Shown here one piece after another: positions 60,237-64,000 of a DNA stretch of 64,000 nucleotides (position 1 is the first letter of the stretch; each line of letters begins with the position of its first letter). A program made the translations under genes and the position numbers. The notes below the pieces were generated by a model. The model searched no databases. It was not told where the DNA came from and saw only the letters and a list, made by a program, of their open reading frames with translations. The stretch spans positions 62,001 through 126,000 of the forward strand of contig CAKOGP040002247.1 of assembly GCA_933822405.4 (NCBI GenBank), written 5' to 3'. Origin of the DNA: Cylindrotheca closterium. Its lineage: Eukaryota > Bacillariophyta > Bacillariophyceae > Bacillariales > Bacillariaceae.

Positions 60237-60530
60237 ATCTGACATGGATTAGTGTTTGGAGCCTTTATTTTTCTTGGCTGCGGATGCAATTTGCATGTAC
60301 AAACAGGCTGTCTTGTGATTACCCCGTCGACAGCGAAAACGGATGCATCAGCGGCCTGGCTGGCCAATAATGGTTCACCTTGAGGACGAAAGTCAAGGGC
60401 TTCAGAGGTTTAATGATAGAACAGTAAGGATGGTAATAACCGAAACTGGCACAGATATATATACTAATAGCAATCACTGATTTCCAATGCCGCGAGGGAG
60501 ATTATAGTATAGACATAGTAGAGAGCTTTG
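60237..60530. repeat. direct partial copy of the A2-type relic and its flank
   Basis: Resembles 62465-62720 in the same orientation (GGATGCAATTTGCA, CCCCGTCGACAGCGAAAAC, GCATCAGCGGC, then AGCAATCACTGATTTC) with more changes than between the two arms, so it is an older copy. Confidence 0.7.
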
Positions 60531-60539
60531 GAATGAAGA

Positions 60540-60775
60540 TTCGTAGGCGCCAGGTAAAGGGCTTCCTGGTGAATCTTCCATCCACTGCTGATGCCGCAGC
60601 AGTTGTAGCATAGACCATACCAACAACAATGTTCGCTCATCAAGCGATTGGTGGAGTGCAGATTAGTAAAGGTTGAGGACAGTAGTACAATCAACAAGCA
60701 AGGTACTATGATCTCCCTTGTTGTGATAACTATGGTTGAATAGGCATGGATAGCAAACGAAACGTTGATAACCAA
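60540..60775. repeat. copy of the A1-type 3' end and downstream flank
   Basis: Starts CAGGTAAAGGGCTTCCTGGTGAATCTTCC-like (compare A1a near 47780) and includes the terminal codons and TAG, then the downstream flank of A1a to about 48040 (CAAACGAAACGTTGA). A truncated, gene-less duplicate. Confidence 0.75.
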
Positions 60776-61557
60776 CTATAGCATACACAAATATAGATAG
60801 ACAATAATGCATACTCATGCTGGTGCATATCCCACAGACCTTGGTACCGTAGTACGATATCTTTCGAACGTAGAGGAAGCAAGTTTATATCATTTCATCC
60901 TGTTGCAGTAGGTATTAGAAGGAGGACATTCCATTCTTGCTGGTTTGAATCAGGAAAGGTCGGCTCTAAGATTTGGTGGGTACTACGTTAGCCAAAATAG
61001 TAGGTACGTTATGAGGATGCGTTTGTGCTCCGATGGTATTTTTCTTACAGTGCCGTTCATCGTTCCAGTAAAAACCGTGAAAAAAGGATTGAGTGCTGTG
61101 TGGGGTGCATGGGGTACGCAGGGCAATCCTGATCAATAGGAAAAGGTGAGCGTTGAAACGAACTCTTCTTATCACAGGCTTTTGACCATCAGTTTCTGGC
61201 ATAGGCAAAAATATCTTTCCTGAGTGTTCCAGTTGATACACCGACGAGCCACGATCGTCACATTCCTGCTGTTCTTTTTATTAAAAAAAGTTATTGTCAC
61301 GTTTACATGCTGCCTTCACTAATGGATCTGGTCGTTGGTCGTGCTCTGAACTGTTTTTTATGCGACCAAAAAAGGTCATTACATCGTTGTTCTCTGATGA
61401 AGCAGGTTTCTGAAGCATATTTTTGTTTGAGACGAAGATTCGAGTGCCGAACTGTGAATCAGAATGACGTCAGGAAGCAGAACTCCTGGTAACTTATTCC
61501 CACGTTCGAAATCTTCCCACATTTTTTCATTTTCTCCTTTTTCAAGTGAGCGGCAAT
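60776..61557. other. intergenic region upstream of A3
   Basis: About 780 bp. The last 60 bp (CCCACGTTCGAAATCTTCCC, pyrimidine-rich) match the 5' flank of A1a and A1b. No other gene supported. Confidence 0.45.
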
Positions 61558-62190
61558 ATGGATATCATCATTGGGCAAAACAGCAAGGCTATTGCTTTCT
61601 TGAGAAACCAGGATTTCTCGAAGGCCATCGAGGTCTTGTCAGCAGCGCTGAAGTGCCTCCGATCACTCCAGTGTGCAGCTGAGAGTAAGGAGGATCGTTG
61701 TGATGAGAGGAGGTATGCTCATTCTGACTGCTTGGATCAATGCATGCTGCTCTCGAAGGTCGAGGATGAGTCGAGCTTTGAGGCGAGTCGCGTAGTGTTC
61801 ATCTACGGACATGGCATTTCGTTGCAGAGCGAAGTCAGTGATGCTGACACTGTCACAGCCATTCTTCTCTTCAACACTGCGCTTGCTCATCAAATGCTTG
61901 CAATCGAAAAGCAGCAATATCAAGTGCTGCAAAAAGCAAGACGATTGTATGGGCTAGCCTACAATTCATATGACATGGATCACAATATTTTGTTTCGGTT
62001 TGCTGTGATCAATAACATGATCGTGATTGATCAAAAACTAGGCAACACTGCGAAGCAAAACGAGTGCTTGGAGCACTTGATGTCACTATTCATGGTTTTT
62101 GTGGATCAAGGATGCGACATGCACTTGCGCCATGTACAAGGCTTTCTAGTGAATCTTCCATGGACTATCAATACCGCACTTGCAGCATGA
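61558..62190 (+). CDS. TPR-like protein, family A copy A3
   Basis: 210 residues from MDIIIGQNS. The frame opens four codons upstream, but alignment starts here. Blocks as in A1: AIAFLRNQDFSKAIEVLSAA, DQCMLLSKVEDE, FIYGHGISLQSEVSDADTVT, LLFNTALAHQML, QKARRLYGLAYNSYDMDHNI, VINNMIVIDQKLGN, HLMSLFMVFVDQGCDMHL and HVQGFLVNLP. Intact, although its inverted counterpart (59785-60236) is dead. Function unknown. Confidence 0.7.
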   Translation: MDIIIGQNSKAIAFLRNQDFSKAIEVLSAALKCLRSLQCAAESKEDRCDERRYAHSDCLDQCMLLSKVEDESSFEASRVVFIYGHGISLQSEVSDADTVTAILLFNTALAHQMLAIEKQQYQVLQKARRLYGLAYNSYDMDHNILFRFAVINNMIVIDQKLGNTAKQNECLEHLMSLFMVFVDQGCDMHLRHVQGFLVNLPWTINTALAA

Positions 62191-62915
62191 TCGACCACCA
62201 ACAACAACCTCTTTGGCACGTCAGCTGGAGTGCATAGAGTGCAATTATAGAAATTGACATATAAATATATACAAAGAAACAAAGAAACAAACTTCAATAC
62301 TCAATACTCATCTTCAACACGGCAATGGCATATATACCGTACCACATGTCAGCAACGGTTGTATGAGTTGGCATACCTGATATGAAAAACAACGTACTAT
62401 TCCAGTTCCGTCTTGATCAATAACCTTGCCATGATGGATCAGATGATGACAAAGATTTCGACACCAACTTAAGTGTTTGGAGTCCTTGATTCCAATGATG
62501 AAAATTATTGTGGGCCCCGGATGCAATTTGCACCTTTGGCATCTCTTGTGAACACCCCGTCGACAGCGAAAACTGATGCATCAGCGGCTTGATCGATGGC
62601 TCACCTTGAGGACTAAAGCCAACAGTAAGGATAGTAACAACCGAAAATGGCACAGATGAAAATAGCAATCACTGATTTCAAATGCGAAGGAGATTATAGT
62701 AGCTATAGTGGGAACAATGCGGTCCAAGATAAGGAATCGAGCATTCTCCCAAATCTGTATCCACTTCTTGTTTGCACCAATCTATATGCAAGGCATGTTC
62801 TTGACTCTACCGCATTTGGAGTGCTTGGAAACAATCAAGATTGACAGTTTGATGAGTGCGACCAGCGGGCACATCGTAGCCAAGTCCGACAGCTGATTCA
62901 TTATCTTCGCCTGCT
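61735..62915. repeat. right arm of the segmental inverted duplication, with empty insertion site
   Basis: About 1,180 bp, inverted relative to 51475-52056 plus 59646-60236. Near 62325-62345 it reads across the point where the left arm carries the retrotransposon (GGCAATGGCATATATACCGT on this strand), without LTR or target duplication. Confidence 0.85.
62350..62592 (+). pseudogene. 3' fragment of an A2-type family A gene (right arm)
   Basis: Follows A2 from CGGTTGTATGAGTTGGCATACC to GCATCAGCGGC, with indels and an internal TAA. Sister of 51798-52040. Confidence 0.75.
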
Positions 62916-63108
62916 AAGAAATACATGTCGCTGGCGAAAAGGAAAACGTTTTTTTGGGTTTTTGGGGCCCGGCGTATCGTCAGCATCCTTTCAACTGAGA
63001 GATCTTTGCCCATCATGAGCAGCTTTCTACGAGCGAGAACCCAATCAATACTCTTTTTCTTAAGCTATCTATAGTAACGAAGGCTCCTATTCTGTTTTTT
63101 CTTCCAAT
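62916..63108. other. short intergenic region
   Basis: Junction after the right arm and 3' flank of the cyclophilin gene. Nothing else seen. Confidence 0.4.
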
Positions 63109-64000
63109 TTACAAAGCTCCCGAGTCGGCAATGGTAATGGTTGCTCGAGGCTTTCCAAAATCAGTTCCGTAAGCTTCAATTTTGCGAACGACTTCCATTC
63201 CATTGGTAACCTTTCCAAAGACTGTGTGTTTGCCATTCAACCAAGGAGTGGCAGCGGTGCAAACAAAGACTGTATATGCAAGTGAGCGGAAAGGAGGAGT
63301 GGAAGGCAGGATGAGTAAGGTGAGATGAAGAAAATTATGCTCGTCTACAAACCGACTATTGCCAAATATCATAGGACCTATCAGCCGCAAACAGCACAAC
63401 AACGGCAGATAAATTTCAACGTACACTGACTTCCGTTAGTATTGGGTCCAGCGTTGGCCATGGAAAGAGTTCCTGGTCCACCATGGGCAATATCAAAGTT
63501 TTCGTCGTCGAAGGTGCGTCCATAGATGGATTTTCCTCCCGTACCATTTCCATTGGTGAAATCACCACCCTAACAATAGAATCGCAATAGGAAAGTCAGT
63601 CAAAATCTTCATTTTCACATTCTCATCAGATCAAGAATATGATGTTTTTCGTATATTTCCTTCCTTACTTGGCACATGAAGCCTGGAATGACACGGTGAA
63701 AGGAGGATCCCTTGTATCCGAATCCCTTTTCGCCAGTGCACAGCTTTTCAAAGTTCTCAGCAGTCTTTGGGACAGTAGATCCATACAATCCCATCTCGAT
63801 TCTTCCCGCGGCATCTCCATCAATGGCGATATCGAAGTAGACAGTCTTGGTGATTTCCGCATCTGTCTTTCCAAAGAGTCCCTGGAACAGTCCTCCGATC
63901 ATGTTCAATTCTGTTGTGGTGGTGGTGGTGGAGACTGGTGCCTTGTTGGCGACGGGTGCGAATCCATGGACCGAGGATGTGGCAACAAGTGCCAAGACAA
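63109..64000 (-). CDS. cyclophilin-type peptidyl-prolyl isomerase, plastid-targeted (5' end outside window)
   Basis: Catalyses cis-trans isomerisation of X-Pro bonds (PF00160). Exons on the minus strand: 63669-64000 (5' truncated), 63425-63569 and 63109-63269; introns begin GTAAGG and GTACGT and end TTAG and ACAG. Splicing restores [16 protein letters not shown] and [20 protein letters not shown]. Active-site landmarks are present: the FHRVIPGFM arginine, [19 protein letters not shown], and the usual [13 protein letters not shown] complete domain ends with ITIADSGAL. The visible N-terminus [17 protein letters not shown] is the end of a signal peptide followed by a Phe-Ala-Pro motif, the diatom ASAFAP-like plastid presequence; the ATG lies beyond 64000. 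About 45 Thr/Lys-rich residues of transit peptide precede the domain. Confidence 0.93.

Noticed and set aside
1..64000. tRNA or other structured RNA genes
   Set aside because: No B-box-like GGTTCRANNC with a matching cloverleaf was found by eye. A dedicated tRNA scan would settle this.

Overview
The window looks like nuclear DNA of a stramenopile, most probably a raphid pennate diatom. The grounds are short GT-AG introns (about 60-160 bp), a cyclophilin with a diatom-style plastid presequence (an FAP motif after a signal peptide), KIX and helicase-associated-domain proteins of the kind abundant in diatoms, and a Ty1/copia element resembling the diatom CoDi group. Genes lie on both strands with 0.4-2 kb spacers and there are no operons. 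I found no rRNA, tRNA or CRISPR. Exon boundaries were read by eye.

Layout. 1-5.7 kb: two copies of a class V aminotransferase-like gene (the first cut by the window edge) flank a convergent KIX-domain gene. 6.2-9.7 kb: a probably organelle-targeted protein with a lipoyl-like domain, a repeat-rich spacer, and a helicase-associated-domain protein. 10.4-12.7 kb: a four-exon MORN-repeat protein. 13.5-16.4 kb: three copies (two intact, one decayed) of an apparently undescribed family of about 90-98 residue proteins. 17.0-17.9 kb: a COPI-associated-type membrane protein with an EF-hand-like tail. 18.7-23.2 and 27.6-32.4 kb: two giant coiled-coil proteins that face each other and share a C-terminal box. 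Between them lie a frameshifted TPR-like gene and a frameshifted secreted protein. 33.2-36.1 kb: a tandem pair of DUF1769-like genes. 37.9-40.2 kb: a tandem pair of TPR-like proteins (family B). 42.2-45.5 kb: a large protein with a C-terminal MORN region and a big internal duplication. 45.6-46.2 kb: a DUF1810 protein.

47-62.9 kb is the most dynamic part. It holds four intact TPR-like family A genes, several decayed copies, an inverted segmental duplication of about 1.18 kb per arm, and a complete Ty1/copia retrotransposon (52,057-59,640; identical 323-bp LTRs; GGTAT target duplication). The retrotransposon inserted into the left arm after the duplication, because the right arm still carries the empty site. 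The window ends inside a plastid-type cyclophilin.

The best candidates for undescribed biology are the family A/B TPR-like protein expansion with its turnover by tandem duplication, conversion and inversion; the three-copy small-protein family; and the copia element's combination of a UGA-CGG gag-pol junction, a primer site matching the anticodon arm of tRNA-Met, and hydrophobic segments between gag and protease. Several single-base frameshifts (gag twice, the secreted protein twice, one family A copy) should be checked against raw reads before any biological reading.
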